64,000 bases of DNA from Escarpia spicata (lineage: Eukaryota > Annelida > Polychaeta > Sabellida > Siboglinidae). Every line of letters begins with the position of its first letter. Within the stretch, counting starts at the first letter, position 1. The translations under genes and the position numbers were made by a program. This document shows, piece by piece, positions 9,717 through 20,660 of this stretch. The DNA lies in contig OZ023217.1 in assembly GCA_963995525.1 (NCBI GenBank), forward strand, positions 22,799,421 through 22,863,420, in the 5' to 3' direction. The notes below the pieces were generated by a model. The model saw nothing but the letters and a program-made list of their open reading frames with translations, did no database searches and was not told where the DNA came from.

Positions 9717-12045
9717 CAGGGGTTGGCAAACTGCGGAGCTACTTCATGCGGCCCGCGGACTAAAAGCGAGATTGCACACAATCCCGCGGGATGACGACAG
9801 TTGGTGGACCTTCCATGGTCGGAAAAACCTACTATATAATCTACTGCATCATCCCTCAAGAAAGCCTGTGTGGCAAGTAAATGAAAGTGCCAAACGTAAT
9901 TAGCGTTATCGTGAAGACTGTGAACTACATTCGTGCTCGTGACCCAAACCACCGGCAGTACCAACACGTTCTTGCCGATATAAATGCACAATATTAAGAC
10001 CTCCTCGACTTCTCCGAAGTACGCTGGATGAGTTGAGGTGTCATGGTGCACCGCGTGTACGACCTTAGCGACAATTTGATTGGAATATGGGGACAGACCG
10101 GATAAAAGCACCAAACGTTTTCCACAGCTTCCTTAGGGTTGGGTAGCTTTAACCTTTTGATCGGAGCCAGCAATTATTTTGGGTGGGTCCATTATTTGTC
10201 ATCCCTATCACATAAAATCAGTCGTTTTACTATATGCCTCCATAGGATAGGGATACAATCAGGGTAACGTCACCAAACGTTTGTTATTATGTATCAACTA
10301 CCACACCTTCAGGTAGTTTAAATATAGCTTAATTTTAATTTGTATATATTGTATCAGTGCAACTGTATAGTCTGGGGAATGCTATTTATAAGTTTATAAC
10401 TTCTTGCATTTCCCGTCAACATTTCCTTATTGTTCATTGCTTAACTATACGTTTTCATTGTTCCACTGTTTATGGTGGATTAGCTTATAAATATGCATGT
10501 TTACACCTTATTTGAAATTACACTTTGTACTTATGTTGAATAAATTCAATTCAAACTTTTTTCTCTGTTTCGTCTTTTAGTATCTTTAACCTTTCGATCG
10601 GAGTCGGAACATTGTTTAACCCTTATCAACCGAAATCTGCCGTTTTACCACATTTCACCATTGTATATGGATGCAATCACCAAATGATTTTGTTCTGCAT
10701 CTTTTTTTGCTATTAACTTTAGCTTTTTGAACGGCGTCAAAACATTTATTGGTTGGGTCCATTATTTGTCACCTCTAATCAATTAAAATATCGGCCGTTT
10801 TACCACATTTCTTCATTGGATAAGGGTACAGATTGACTGACATCACGAACAGTGTTTCATTGATTCCATATGCTATTAACTTTGACTTTTTTGATAGGAG
10901 TCATCAATTTGTGTGGGTGGGTCCATAATGTACCTCCCTTGAACCGAGATATGCCGTTTTATTGGATTTCGCCATATTTCAGTACAGCATGTATTATTTG
11001 TAAACGGCAAGTCTACTAGACGAAAATATATAAATATCATGTGTAGATCTTTGCGCCATTTCTTTAGTTTGCCATATAATACAAGATTATACAGGACTTG
11101 CGTGATTATTCAATCGACACTTCAGGATGTCATGACAGACTCTTCACGTCCCATGCAAATGGTGTCTGCTACTGGACCAGTATACTGGTCAACCAAATAA
11201 TCAAAACGTGAAATATTATTGTTTAATGAAGCAACACAAAATAGTTGGCTCTTTTATCTTAATATAGCATATGTTTATTCAAAGGGGTGACAACAATTTT
11301 ATGACCTACCCAACAACAACAAATGCCGACTCCGATCTAAAAGTGAAATCTTATTGTTCAAGGATGCACATACAAATATTTGGTGCTTTTTTCCAGTCTG
11401 TCCCCATCAAGTTGCTAAGGTACCTGACTACGAGCAGGAACATGATATTAGTTCATGGAACAGAAGATATATATTTAACGTAATTCCCTGACCCTATACT
11501 GATGTGTGATTTTGCATTTCTGTCGACACCATGGTGCACTTCAAGCTGCTGAATGTTCAACTTCAGGGAGGAGAACATCTCTTTAATGAGATTTTCCACT
11601 TCGACTCCTGTTTCGATATCACAAAGCTACTATGGGAGGCACCACTGCGGAACGTCAACAATGAATACGTCTCAATACTACACCAGGAAAAAACCCTGAA
11701 AGTCCCGACACATGCGTAGTCTTCAGAGTGTTGAGACGAGAGCTAAGGACTTGCAATGAGGAGTTGCCCTGATATTCCAATCTGTTCCAGGTGGAATTCG
11801 ACGACGGGTCGTTCCCTATGTAGATGGAGTTCATTGGCATTCATTGGCACTCAAACCGACCCAAACGGTAGTTATGTCACATGCACTTGCGGAATTCTAT
11901 CCTGGTTTGATGAAACACGCCAATCGCATTTTGCAATATGTTTGGCACTTGTAACTTACGAGTGTAAGCAATCATGTTTGAAGATGAAGTTCGTAAAATG
12001 AAAAACGAGGACCCTGCTAATCGACCGACGGCCACTTAGATAACG
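9717..12045 (+). pseudogene. hAT transposase relic (GTF2IRD2-like), split by a nested insertion
   Basis: The left end CAGGGGTTGGCAAACTGCGG at 9717 is a typical hAT (Charlie-like) terminal inverted repeat, followed by GCGGCCCGCGG. Plus-strand translation of about 9815-10085 reads PQESLCGK, VIVKTVNYIRARDPNHRQYQ, DINAQY and DFSEVRWMS, the RNase H-fold region of GTF2IRD2-like hAT proteins. After the 1.3 kb insertion it resumes with CDFAFL (about 11507), LNVQLQGGEHLFNEIF and LLWEAPLRN, and ends with LTYECKQSCLKMKFVK then RTLLIDRRPLR, the C-terminal dimerisation segment (about 11950-12045). Several stops and frameshifts. No intact ORF remains. Confidence 0.75.
10089..11405. mobile_element. Inverted-repeat element with internal degenerate units, inserted in the hAT relic
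   Basis: Left end GGGGACAGACCGG and right end (complement) GGGGACAGACTGG. The first about 115 bp and the last about 120 bp are imperfect inverted copies, sharing AAAAGCACCAAA, GATCGGAG, TTGGGT.GGTC and ATTTGTCA. Three further direct copies of the inner block (CTTT-GATCGGAGTC...GGTGGGTCCATTATTTGTCA..CCGTTTTA) start near 10590, 10725 and 10880. No ORF, so it is non-autonomous. The two hAT parts on either side identify it as an insertion. Confidence 0.6.
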
Positions 12046-12194
12046 CTATAATAAATAATAATAATAATGGATTGTTGTTGAATCTCGTTTTAGGCAAAAC
12101 ACTCCGTGTGATTCTAGTCCTATATATCATCCATATACACATATATATACATAACATAGACTATACAACTACAAAGAGAAAGCATGGACCGCCT

Positions 12195-12943
12195 AGACTG
12201 GCGGGAACGCTTGTCGGAACAGACATGTATTTAAACTAGATTTAAACTCCGACAGAATACGGAGATTTCGAAGACTGACAAGTGAATTCAAAACAGTGGG
12301 TGCGATAAATCTGAAAGAGCGCTCACCAAGAGATTGAAGGTTAGGTCTGATACAGAGCGCAGTATATCACAGCGTAAGAGCTTCGTATTCTCGACTGACA
12401 GAGCCCGGGTTCGAATCCTATGCGGCGGTTTCGAACCTTGGGCAATTGCAATCTACATTGCTTCAGTTCACTCGGCTGTATGAATGAGTACCTGGCTATA
12501 GACAGTGGTGGGTATTTGTGTACGAATATTCTTCGCGCATTAATTGGAGAAGTCGGGATGGTGTTCGATTAAATAGGTCTGCCAAGGAGTAAAGTGTAAA
12601 GCGCTTTGAGCAGTCCTGAAGATTGGTCACTGCGCTATATAAGAACATACCTTTACGTTACAGGTTGTATGGATGATAGGACTTGATAAGTAATCGAACA
12701 TATCTTTAAAATAATGCGATATCGCACACGTAGCAGTGATTTCAGAAGTGGCACTGAGCGAGAAATACGAGGAGATCGTATAACTATTCTTGCCAAATAA
12801 TTTTGAACACGTTGAAGTAATGTCCTTGCTAGCGTTATTTTTATTATAAAGGAGGGAATTGCAATAGTCAAGTCTGCTGCTAACATTAGCTGTTGCAATA
12901 GTTTTAGAAAATTAAATATACCGGCGTATACGGATAAGATCAC
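12195..12943 (-). pseudogene. L2-type LINE C-terminus, split by a SINE
   Basis: Minus-strand reading: 12943-12653 gives LLQRVQNYLARIVIRSPR, SVPLLKSLLRVRYRIILKI and SITYQVLS, the post-RT region of L2/CR1-group LINEs. On the other side of the SINE, about 12350-12195 gives LGERSFRFIAPTVLNSLV and LSEFKSSLNTCLFRQAF, the usual last residues of the same ORF. The order and strand agree, so one LINE end was split by the SINE at 12361-12650. Catalytic RT is absent. Confidence 0.75.
12361..12650 (+). mobile_element. tRNA-derived SINE, family B, with L2-like 3' tail
   Basis: The B box GGTTCGAATCC sits at 12408-12418 with a decayed A box upstream. The body has GGCAATTGCAATCTACATTG and GAATGAGTACCTGGC. 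The 3' end AAAGCGCTTTGAGCAGTCC followed by TGCGCTATATAAGAAC is the kind of tail shared with L2 LINEs; the local L2 at 25614 onwards ends with similar GCGCTTT/GCGCTATAT blocks. It lies inside an L2 C-terminal fragment. Confidence 0.8.
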
Positions 12944-13049
12944 GGATTAGAGACTTTTAATAGCTTCTCGCTGGAGGACCAGGGGTGCGTGAGGTTTGAT
13001 ATATACATGTGCAGAGCAAGGCCGAAAGGTTAGGTGAGAGTGACTCGTC

Positions 13050-13185
13050 AAATTGACGGTACACAAAAGTTGCCATCTTTACTGGCATCGGAACTTTACC
13101 GGCAGCCAATGGAGTTCCTGCAATATTGGCGTCATATGGTCTCACTTTCGTTTCTTCGGAACGAGCCGTACTGCACACGAAACAA
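13050..13185 (-). pseudogene. Second L2-type LINE fragment
   Basis: Minus-strand translation PKKRK-stop-DHMTPILQELHWLPVKFR covers the conserved DHITPIL..LHWLPV segment after the RT domain. It repeats the same protein region found at 12653-12943, so it comes from a different copy. One stop is visible. Confidence 0.65.
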
Positions 13186-13394
13186 GAGGAACAAGTCTGC
13201 AGTCAGATGTTGGGTACACGGTTGAGCAGCGATACCACCATTCTTTACACTAGTCAAAACCCCACTTGATATGTCCAACTACATCCATCCTGAGGCTCCC
13301 TTCAAATAACTGCATCCCTTGAGACTTCAAACGCAACTCATTTCTCTCGAGCGTTCCCTTCGCCGGGGAGGGGGTAGGTGGAGTGCGTACGCAC
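13186..13394. other. No gene seen
   Basis: Short non-coding stretch between LINE and hAT fragments. Confidence 0.4.
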
Positions 13395-13490
13395 CCATCG
13401 CATCCCTAATAGGCCCACCTGAAATGTGTGGCCCGATGACTTAGTCCAAGTCATTTATATGGCCCTCCATTCCAAAAGATTGCCGGCCCT
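13395..13490. mobile_element. hAT transposon end
   Basis: Contains ATGTGTGGCCCGATGA, TTTATATGGCCCTCC and ends GATTGCCGGCCCTTGC, resembling the 3' end of Charlie-like hAT elements and complementing the CAGGGGTTGGCAAAC end at 9717. It could be the other end of that relic; the 8-bp flanks do not match. Confidence 0.45.
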
Positions 13491-13659
13491 TGCTCTTGAG
13501 TCTAAAGGAATAAACTCTGACCGAAAAGCAAGTCCTTCAACGGTGGAGCAGGCGGAAATAGGGGGTACATTCTCTCAATGGCTGCCAAAGCGGCATTCTA
13601 CAATTGCACAAATTCTCATGGTAATTATACCCAGGCAATGTTATTGTCAAGACAGTGTG

Positions 13660-13985
13660 GAGTCTACTGTATGTATATTTGGTCTAAAAACCTGGCTCTC
13701 ATCATTGTGGGCTGTGTATCCCTCGTAACTCTTAGATTACGTTATGCCGGTTCCGTCTCAATTTGAGACGTAAAAGAACCGGTGTGTTCGACAAGCACCT
13801 TGACAGTGACCACCCTCAGTGCCAGCATACAAAGGTCGGTTTGGCGATAATGTTCTGAAAAAGGCTGACTAGTTGAATGAGACCTCATAAGACCATTACA
13901 TTGTAACCATAATAATACATACTAGTCAGTTAATAGAACGTTGCCGAGCGCTGGAAACAACTAGAAATAAGAACTAGAACAATTA
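13660..13985 (+). mobile_element. tRNA-derived SINE, family A, headless copy
   Basis: Matches the body of the 7284-7790 SINE: TTTGGTCTAAAAACCTGGCT, TCCCGTCTCAATTTGAGACG-like block, CACCCTCAGTGCCAGCATAC, GGCGATAATGTTCTGAAAA and ACTAGTCAGTTA. The tRNA head is missing and the middle is about 110 bp shorter. Confidence 0.75.
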
Positions 13986-13999
13986 AGCAGTAGTATTTC

Positions 14000-15650
14000 C
14001 ACTCAAACCGAAGTCACGCACAGGCCCTTCCATAAATTCATCACCACAACACAAGCTCTTTAGTGACCAAGTAGTGGCAACGGGAGCAGGATTGCGGATG
14101 TGGGAGCTTCTAGTTACCACCTGGCACATAGGCGGCAGTTATGCTTGACTGAGGCAGAAATGTAGTTCGGTGTTCGTAACTGCGTGTGAGCAGCACTTTA
14201 GGATCGCTCTGCCCACCCCTAGTCTGGGGAAGGGTTTAGAAATTTGCCTAGACTGCCTCACCGCGACCTGGCTGGACAGCCGCATTAAACTAAAAGAAAT
14301 CAATCAGCCACCATCATTTGTGCGTTTGCACCAACCCTACACTCTGACGTCGAGGTTAATGAAAACTTGTATACAAATCAGGACAGTGTCATGTCTGCTG
14401 TGTCTGTTTGCTCCAAGATAATCATGCTAGGAGATGTTGATGACAGAGTCGGAAATAGTCACGATATATGGCATGACACAACTGGAATGCAGGGGATAGG
14501 CAAATAAACACTAATGGCACCCTACTCCTCTCCAAATGTGCGGAACATATTCTCGTCATTACAAACAAAAACAAATGCTTCAAAACATCATGGCAACACC
14601 CAAGATCCAAACAGTGGCATATGATTGACTATGTTATAGCAAGATCTAAGGACCGCAAAGACGTGCACATCACTTGAGCCACGACTAGTGCAACCGAATT
14701 TCAGGTAGATCACCGTCTCATCTACACCATATGGAGATTAAGATCGCTCTCAAATGACGATTCCAACGCAGACAATGTCACAAAAAGATAGATGTTACTG
14801 GACTAATGAACAACAACAAAAAAGTTCTCTTCCATCAATGCATCAACCAAAAACCCCACGACGAACTCGTAAACGCTGCCTCTGCCACCATCTACGATGA
14901 CTGGAACTCACTGAAACCCGTTGCGAAGAAATCCTTGGAACATACAACCAAGAAACACCAAGACTGGTTCGATGAGAACAATGCTGAGATATAACAACTG
15001 ATCGATCACAAACGACAAGCATTTCATACATGGCAACAAGATCCAAACTCTACATGTAAGAAAAATGCTCACCCTCCAGCCAAAGTTGAAGTCCAAACAA
15101 GGCCCCGTGACCTACAAAAAACAACAGTGGAACGAGAAGCGTCAGGAGATAAAACTTCTCTCTGATACCAACAAGACCCATGGTTTCTTCAAAGCAACCA
15201 CATCAGTGTATGGCCCCTCAACAAGTAGATCAAAACCACTTAGATCCAAGGACGGAAGCATCCTCCATAAGGACCAGGAGGGCATCAACACCCGCTGGAA
15301 AGAGCACTTTAATGATCGTCTCGACCAAACCTCCCCAGTTGACCTGTATGTTTTAATAACATTCCAGAACACAAAGTTAGAACTGAACTCAATGTGCATG
15401 GTAAACGGTCTAAAAGAGGACGCTATAAAGACGTCCTCAAATCCACCCAATGTCACATCTTTTAAAAGAGGTGACACTGACCTGGATAACTGGGAATCTA
15501 AATTCGAACTAAATGGTGGTCGGTTACTCGAAATGGTACAATCATTCGAAGACAACAAAGTAACAAACTTGGCAAAAACGCGTGAAGCTAGGAAGATTAG
15601 AGTCATGGAAAATATGCAAAAACCACCCTCACCACATTCTGCTTAGGCCC
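14000..15650 (+). pseudogene. RTE-like LINE: endonuclease end and linker before RT, decayed
   Basis: Read over frameshifts it gives ATIICAFAPTL, KIIMLGDV.DRVGNSHDIW (endonuclease GDFN region with N changed), then KTSWQHPRSKQWHMIDYVI and a VDHRL segment (about 14400-14740), the C-terminal endonuclease motifs. The linker follows: KKHQDWFDENNAEI (14930-14995), LIDHKRQAF, then 15065-15646 with FFKATTSVYGPSTSRS and PLRSKDGSILHKDQEGI.TRWKEHF. This order is that of RTE-type proteins annotated as craniofacial development protein 2-like. The RT itself is absent: the sequence stops matching near 15340. Multiple frameshifts and stops. Confidence 0.75.
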
Positions 15651-16289
15651 CCCATACACATTTGCATTGTGGGAATCTGTGCAGAGCAATAAATTGGACT
15701 CATAAGCTATCTACGGATACACACTAAATAACGCCGACAATCCATACAAAAATCATCCTCGAACGAGGGATTGCTGGTGGTGATATTATATATTTTCTTA
15801 AAACAGTCCGAACTGGTAGTTTAACTCAGAATACAACTATAAACGCTATGTTACGTATATAATGAAATAGAAATAACAAGTAAACAAACATAGGAGATAG
15901 AATAGTATCGAGATTCGGACGCATTCACCACCACACAGTTAAATCTTTTTAGCAGGTGGATCACGTCTACGTATTGCTATGATGTCGTCACAAGTGTGTT
16001 AATTTTATGTTTAATCTTTTAAATGTAAGTGTACTTTATATGGGTGAGTCTCTATGTTCATTTCTTCCCCAAAAATAAATGCATTAAAATATAAATGCAA
16101 AGAAAAAACATAACACGTTAATGACGTCATAATAGTGTTTCCTTTTGGACATATAAAACGGAAAAACAAACATGATTCACGAGCGTGGCTGGGTGGGCAC
16201 ATGTAGTGCGTACTCTTTTTCTTCTTAATAAATAATCCATAAATTCCCAGAAGAGACAACACATGAATGGTAGATGAGAGGCAATACGT
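15651..16289. other. No gene seen
   Basis: AT-rich non-coding stretch between two LINE remnants. Confidence 0.5.
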
Positions 16290-16936
16290 TCAGGGTAGCG
16301 CCTCTAGTCTACTCCGAAATGATGTACTGGAACAGGCCGCAAGAATATTACTGGATAATTTATTCCAATCTGGTATAGTTCTTAACATTACAGATTTAGA
16401 CAAAATGGTTTTATTACAACTAGGTCTACTTAATTTATGATTAAATAAAATATTTCCATTTTGACCCATCGATGATCCTGCCCGTGTAGTTCTATTAACC
16501 TTTTGTACACCAAAGTCTGAACATTTTATTGGCAATTCATCATTATTTATTTTATAAAACAGAGTTAAGCGCATAATACGTATCCGATCTGTTAATTGTG
16601 CCCAATTTAAGTCTTTTAAGAATTCTGTCACACTTATTTCATATGAATATTTAGATTTTATCCATCTTGCTGCACGTCTTTGAATTACTTAATTTCTTTC
16701 ATTGGGAATGGATCCCAGATTGTTGCAGCATATTCCATTCCAGCTCTTACTAATGAAATGTATGCAATTGTTTTACATTTTTGTGAACAGCCCCTAAGAT
16801 TTCTACGTAAAAATCCAAGTTTTTGATTACCTTTCTTAACCACTTCAGCAATGTGCTTAGACCAGGTTAAATCATTTGATAAAATAACCCCCAAATATTT
16901 TGCATCACTGACCTCTTTCAAAATTTGCCCGCTCAT
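16290..16936 (-). pseudogene. Jockey/CR1-group LINE, C-terminal part after RT
   Basis: Minus-strand frame 16936-16685 reads ISDAKYLGVILSNDL-type sequence (VSDAKYLGVILSNDLTWSKH), LGFLRRNLRGCSQ and YAATIWDPF. After a frameshift near 16680 it continues RRAARWIKSKYSYE, then DRIRIMRLTLFYKI and the end IPDWNKLSSNIL (16290). These are the thumb and C-terminal motifs. The palm with FADD is missing: the copy is 5' truncated. Confidence 0.8.
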
Positions 16937-17246
16937 GTGATAAAAACGATGTAAATGAAGACCAGAAGTTGTGCTCGTTCCTCGGATAACTTGACAGCAG
17001 CTTGGCGCGGCAGGCGCATAGTATGTCCAAGGTATGGAGATAACACCCGGCCACCATTGTTTTCTTCCATCGTCATTTCAATTTCTATTGCCTATTTCAT
17101 ATTAAAAGATATTTGTAAAAAATAACGTTTAAACAACGCATTTCCGCCGTAGTTATCAGTTAGAACCCATCTTGTAACACCAGCACTTTTTTCTATTTTT
17201 TTTTCTAAATTTTATGTTTCCTTTTTACGTGTTATCTTATTTTATA
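16937..17246. other. No gene seen
   Basis: Non-coding DNA up to the left end of the Ngaro element. Confidence 0.5.
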
Positions 17247-17455
17247 TGAATATTTTTACATATGTCAAAATAATATTTATGCAATGTGATGCGGATAATC
17301 CGTCAACGATTCGTTGTCACGATAATCTACCAATGTTCCGAGTTACGTAAGCACCCAGGATCAAAACGAGGCTGGGTGTGGACTGCCCCTTTGTGTTGGA
17401 ATCTGATAGCAGCGAACGTCTTTGCCGTTTCAACACAAAGGAAGATTTACTTCAA
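17247..17455 (+). repeat. Ngaro split direct repeat A1
   Basis: Starts TGAATATTTTTACATATGTC and ends GAAGATTTACTTCAA. It matches A2 (24044-24252) base for base except one visible difference (AATAATATTT versus AATAGTATTT). Confidence 0.95.
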
Positions 17456-17656
17456 TCAAGTTCTCGAGGTTAGTATAGTTCAACGTTGTTCATACTATAC
17501 TTCGATCTTGTGTATGCAATTTCGTGCGTGGTTTCGCGGATTAGTACTTTGATAATCCTTGAATTATACTGCATTCAAATTTGCTCGTTTACCCCGAATT
17601 TTTTCCTTTGTTCGCCGCCATTTTTTAAGCCGTCGATCTTTTTCATTCATCTTATC

Positions 17657-18291
17657 ATGTCCGCTATGGACTGCCCCGCCGACCTCTTAGTGATTGGTCA
17701 CAGCTTCGTTAAGCGTTTACACGCGTCGCTTATGCATCGTGATGGTACGACGCATGTTGTGGGGGCAGATTTAGGGGTTTCCGCGCAATATTCGAGTGTG
17801 TTTTACCACGGTGTGGGCGGACTTAAGTCAAGATAGACGGTTTGCTGGCCGAGTTGCCGCTGATCAGTGAGCTCGGCCCTCTAGTGGTTATTGTCGACAT
17901 CGGCACTAACGATTTGTCTCATGCCGGTGTCGTGCCCAGTCAGCTTGCCTCCCGTATTGTCGACTTCGCCCAGCGGGTGTTGGCAGTCGCTTCGGTGACG
18001 GAAGTAGTCAATTGTCAGGTTATGCAGCGCGTCGCAGTGCGCCCGCCCTGGCGCCAACAGCAACGGTATCCCGCGCGTGCCGATTTTAACAACGCTCGGT
18101 TCGTAGTAAATCGTACGCTGGATGCTCTGACATCGGACCTGCCCCATATTCAGTACTGGCGACACAGGGGTAGGCACACTAACTGGGAGCAATATTTTGA
18201 TCACTTTGGGGTCCATCTAAACGAAGTTGGGATGCGCAAATATGTGCGCTCCATTCGGGGGGCTGCCATATTTGCTGCCACACAGTGGTAA
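17657..18291 (+). pseudogene. SGNH/GDSL-type hydrolase ORF of Ngaro
   Basis: ATG at 17657 opens MSAMDCPADLLVIGHSFVKR. The block I serine is in VIGHSFVKRL, block III is VDIGTNDLS (GxND), and block V is HFGVHLNEVG with the D-x-x-H type histidine. Together these are the catalytic motifs of the SGNH esterase family, seen in some Ngaro elements and in ORF1 of CR1 LINEs. A frameshift near 17824-17836 (first frame ends at 17836, second is open from 17836 to the TAA at 18289) breaks an otherwise intact protein of about 210 residues. The ORF lies 5' of gag, separated by a minisatellite. Its role in transposition is not established. Confidence 0.85.
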
Positions 18292-18712
18292 ATGCTCCAC
18301 TCCTTTCAGTACAGCCCATCTTCTTCTGGCTTTCCCCTCATTGTGCTGGAAATGTATATATATATATATATATCACAGTACAATTTTGCCTTTGACAGTT
18401 TGTCTCCACCATGTGGTAATTACTGCATTTTGGTCCTTAATACTGTCACTGTCTGGGGGTTTATGTAGTTTGCAGTATGACTGGCTTTCATTCAATCTTT
18501 TCACTGTTTTGCCACAATTGTATTTATATACGCTTTCTTCATTTAATTTACACTATCTATGGGAACCCTAACAGCAGTAATCACCAATACAATTCCCCCC
18601 GTGTTTGATTGTTGTGTTACGGTAGTGTTACCAGTGCTGCCACACACAATAGCCTAGGGGGGGTCGATTGGTGTAGCCCACATGCTTAGTAGCTCCTTTG
18701 TGCCATATAATT
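18292..18712. other. Ngaro internal non-coding spacer
   Basis: No ORF. Contains a short (TA)n at 18357-18372. Confidence 0.6.
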
Positions 18713-19266
18713 GGTGGGGGCGCTGTGATACAGGCTGGTTGCTCTGTTTGTCCCACTATCTTATGATCCATGTTTTTTGTGGGCGTGCTGTGAAACAGAC
18801 TGATTGTTCTGATGGCCCCACTATCTTATGATCCGTGTTTGTGGGTGTGCTGTGATACAGACTGGTTGCTCTGATGGCCCCACTATCTTATATTGCATGT
18901 TTTGTGGGCGTGCCGTGATACAGACTGGTTCCTCTGATGGCCCCACTATCTTATATTACATGTTTTATGGGTGTGCCGTGATACAGACTGATTGCTCTGA
19001 TGGCCCCACTATCTTATATTACATGTTTTGTGGGTGCCGTGATACAGACTGATTGCTCTGATGGCCCCACTATCTTATATTACATGTTTTGTGGGTGCCG
19101 TGATACAGACTGGTTGCTCTGATGGCCCCACTATCTTATATTACATGTTTTGTGGGTGTGCCGTGATACAGACTGGTTGCTCTGATGGCCCCACTATCTT
19201 ATATTACATGTTTTGTGGGTGTGCGGTGATACAGACTGGTTCCTCTGATGGCCCCACTGTCTTCTG
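18713..19266. repeat. 62-63-bp minisatellite inside Ngaro, about 9 copies
   Basis: The unit contains TGATACAGACTGGTTGCTCT, GATGGCCCCACTATCTTATA and CATGTTTTGTGGG. The first two units are more diverged (TTATGATCC instead of TTATATTAC), the later ones nearly identical, so the array probably grew at its 3' side. It happens to be open in one frame (unit about 21 codons) but no start or family supports coding. A single diverged unit remains near 19675-19710. Confidence 0.9.
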
Positions 19267-19769
19267 ATTTTCGTTACAATACATCATCAAAAATAATAAT
19301 CGTAATGAGCCTGAACTCTACAGCAAACTTGTCAGTTGTACACAATGAATTCTATTACCAGGCAAGTTCACCGACACATTCTTTCCACTGCCACTCTTAT
19401 TCCACGCTGCAAAATGCACACTTACTTTCCATTTGGTCTTAATAAATGCAATTTGTATCTCTGTTTACATATATGTGTGAGTATGTATGTGTGTATAGAT
19501 TTATGGAGTGTGTGTGCGTGTATCTATATGGATGGTATATATGTATGTATATATATATATGTGTATCTATATCTACGATCATATATAATTTTTCATCTAG
19601 AGGTTATATTACCTCATGCTGCCCGTGGGGCGTCCACAGGATTATATACCATATTGGTCCATCTTGTTATGCAGGTAGATGGTGGGTGAGTTGTGATACT
19701 GACTAGTTTGGTGCCATGGTTTCGGAGAAAATGGATGTCGTTCCTGCCCTTTGTTTACTACTTTGCAGT

Positions 19770-20660
19770 ATGCCCCCACGCGGACGTCCGCCGAAACCCG
19801 TTCGTGCCATGGTGCGACCGCCGTCCCAACGGCTTGCGGCCAGGAAACGCCCTGTCGAGTTTGAACCGCCCGTGCCAGCCCCTCCTGCTCGCCGACGTCG
19901 CCCTGTTTCTGCCGCTGCGGGACGTCCGGAGGACTTGCCAGCCACGTCGGACAGTGTGCCGGTGACAACTACCAGCACTGCTGATATGGTAGCCATTGTC
20001 ACCCGGGAAGTGATGAAACGATTGCGAGAGGACCGGGATGCCACGCGTGCCCATGTTGTCACACCCCATGTCGCCCCGGAAGTCGCCTGGTCGATGCCAG
20101 ACCCCATCACCGAGCAGGAGACTCCCATGGACTTTGCTGTCGCTGGTGCTCTCAGCACTTTGATGTACGATAGGGGTGAGCCCGCATCCCACTACTCCCT
20201 CTCCACTCCACCACTTTGGGGGCTGACCTTCCGGAGCGCATTAAGGCCAAGATATGGGCCAACGAATTTGTAGAATTTTTCGATCTGACCCATATCCACC
20301 ATATCCAACCCCAACAAATGGCTGTTTCTTCTGATGACTCTCACCGCGTCTTCCCTTTGCTGCCCCAGACAAGGGGAAGGCAGATTTCCACCATCGACCA
20401 GTGGACTTCTGCCTTCTTGGTGTTTGGGGCAATATATGCCCAACGATTTCCGGAAGCAGCCCCCGGGTTGTTCAAATATTGCGATGTTGTCCGTGATATT
20501 GCCGCCACAGGTCCACCATTGGCCTGGCGGCAGTATGACACGATTCCGGTCGCTCCGACAATTTGATCTGGCCGGATTCCCCTGGGCGCAGCCCCGGTGG
20601 GATTTATTCTTTTCTTGCATGCATGCCAAGGATGTCCATGGGGGTCAGCTCGTGCTCCAG
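19770..20660 (+). pseudogene. Ngaro Gag-like protein, frameshifted
   Basis: The first frame (start ATG at 19770) gives a basic, proline-rich N-terminus (MPPRGRPPKPVRAM, PPARRRRPVS) and a helical stretch VTREVMKRLREDRDATR. After a frameshift near 20210 it continues with ADLPERIKAKIWANEFVEFF and QRFPEAAPGLFKY. Another shift near 20540 gives TRFRSLRQFD and PWAQPRWDLFF, and a third near 20650 leads into the CCCH finger at the start of the RT frame. The order capsid-like segment, Y-D-x-x-F-R segment, zinc finger matches Gag of DIRS/Ngaro elements. Three shifts make it non-functional in this copy, unless some are sequence errors. Confidence 0.75.

Noticed and set aside
9641..10114. 157-codon minus-strand frame
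   Set aside because: It is antisense to the hAT transposase relic, whose plus-strand motifs are clear.
18828..19267. Cysteine-rich repeated protein
   Set aside because: It is the minisatellite read in one frame; no start context and no family.
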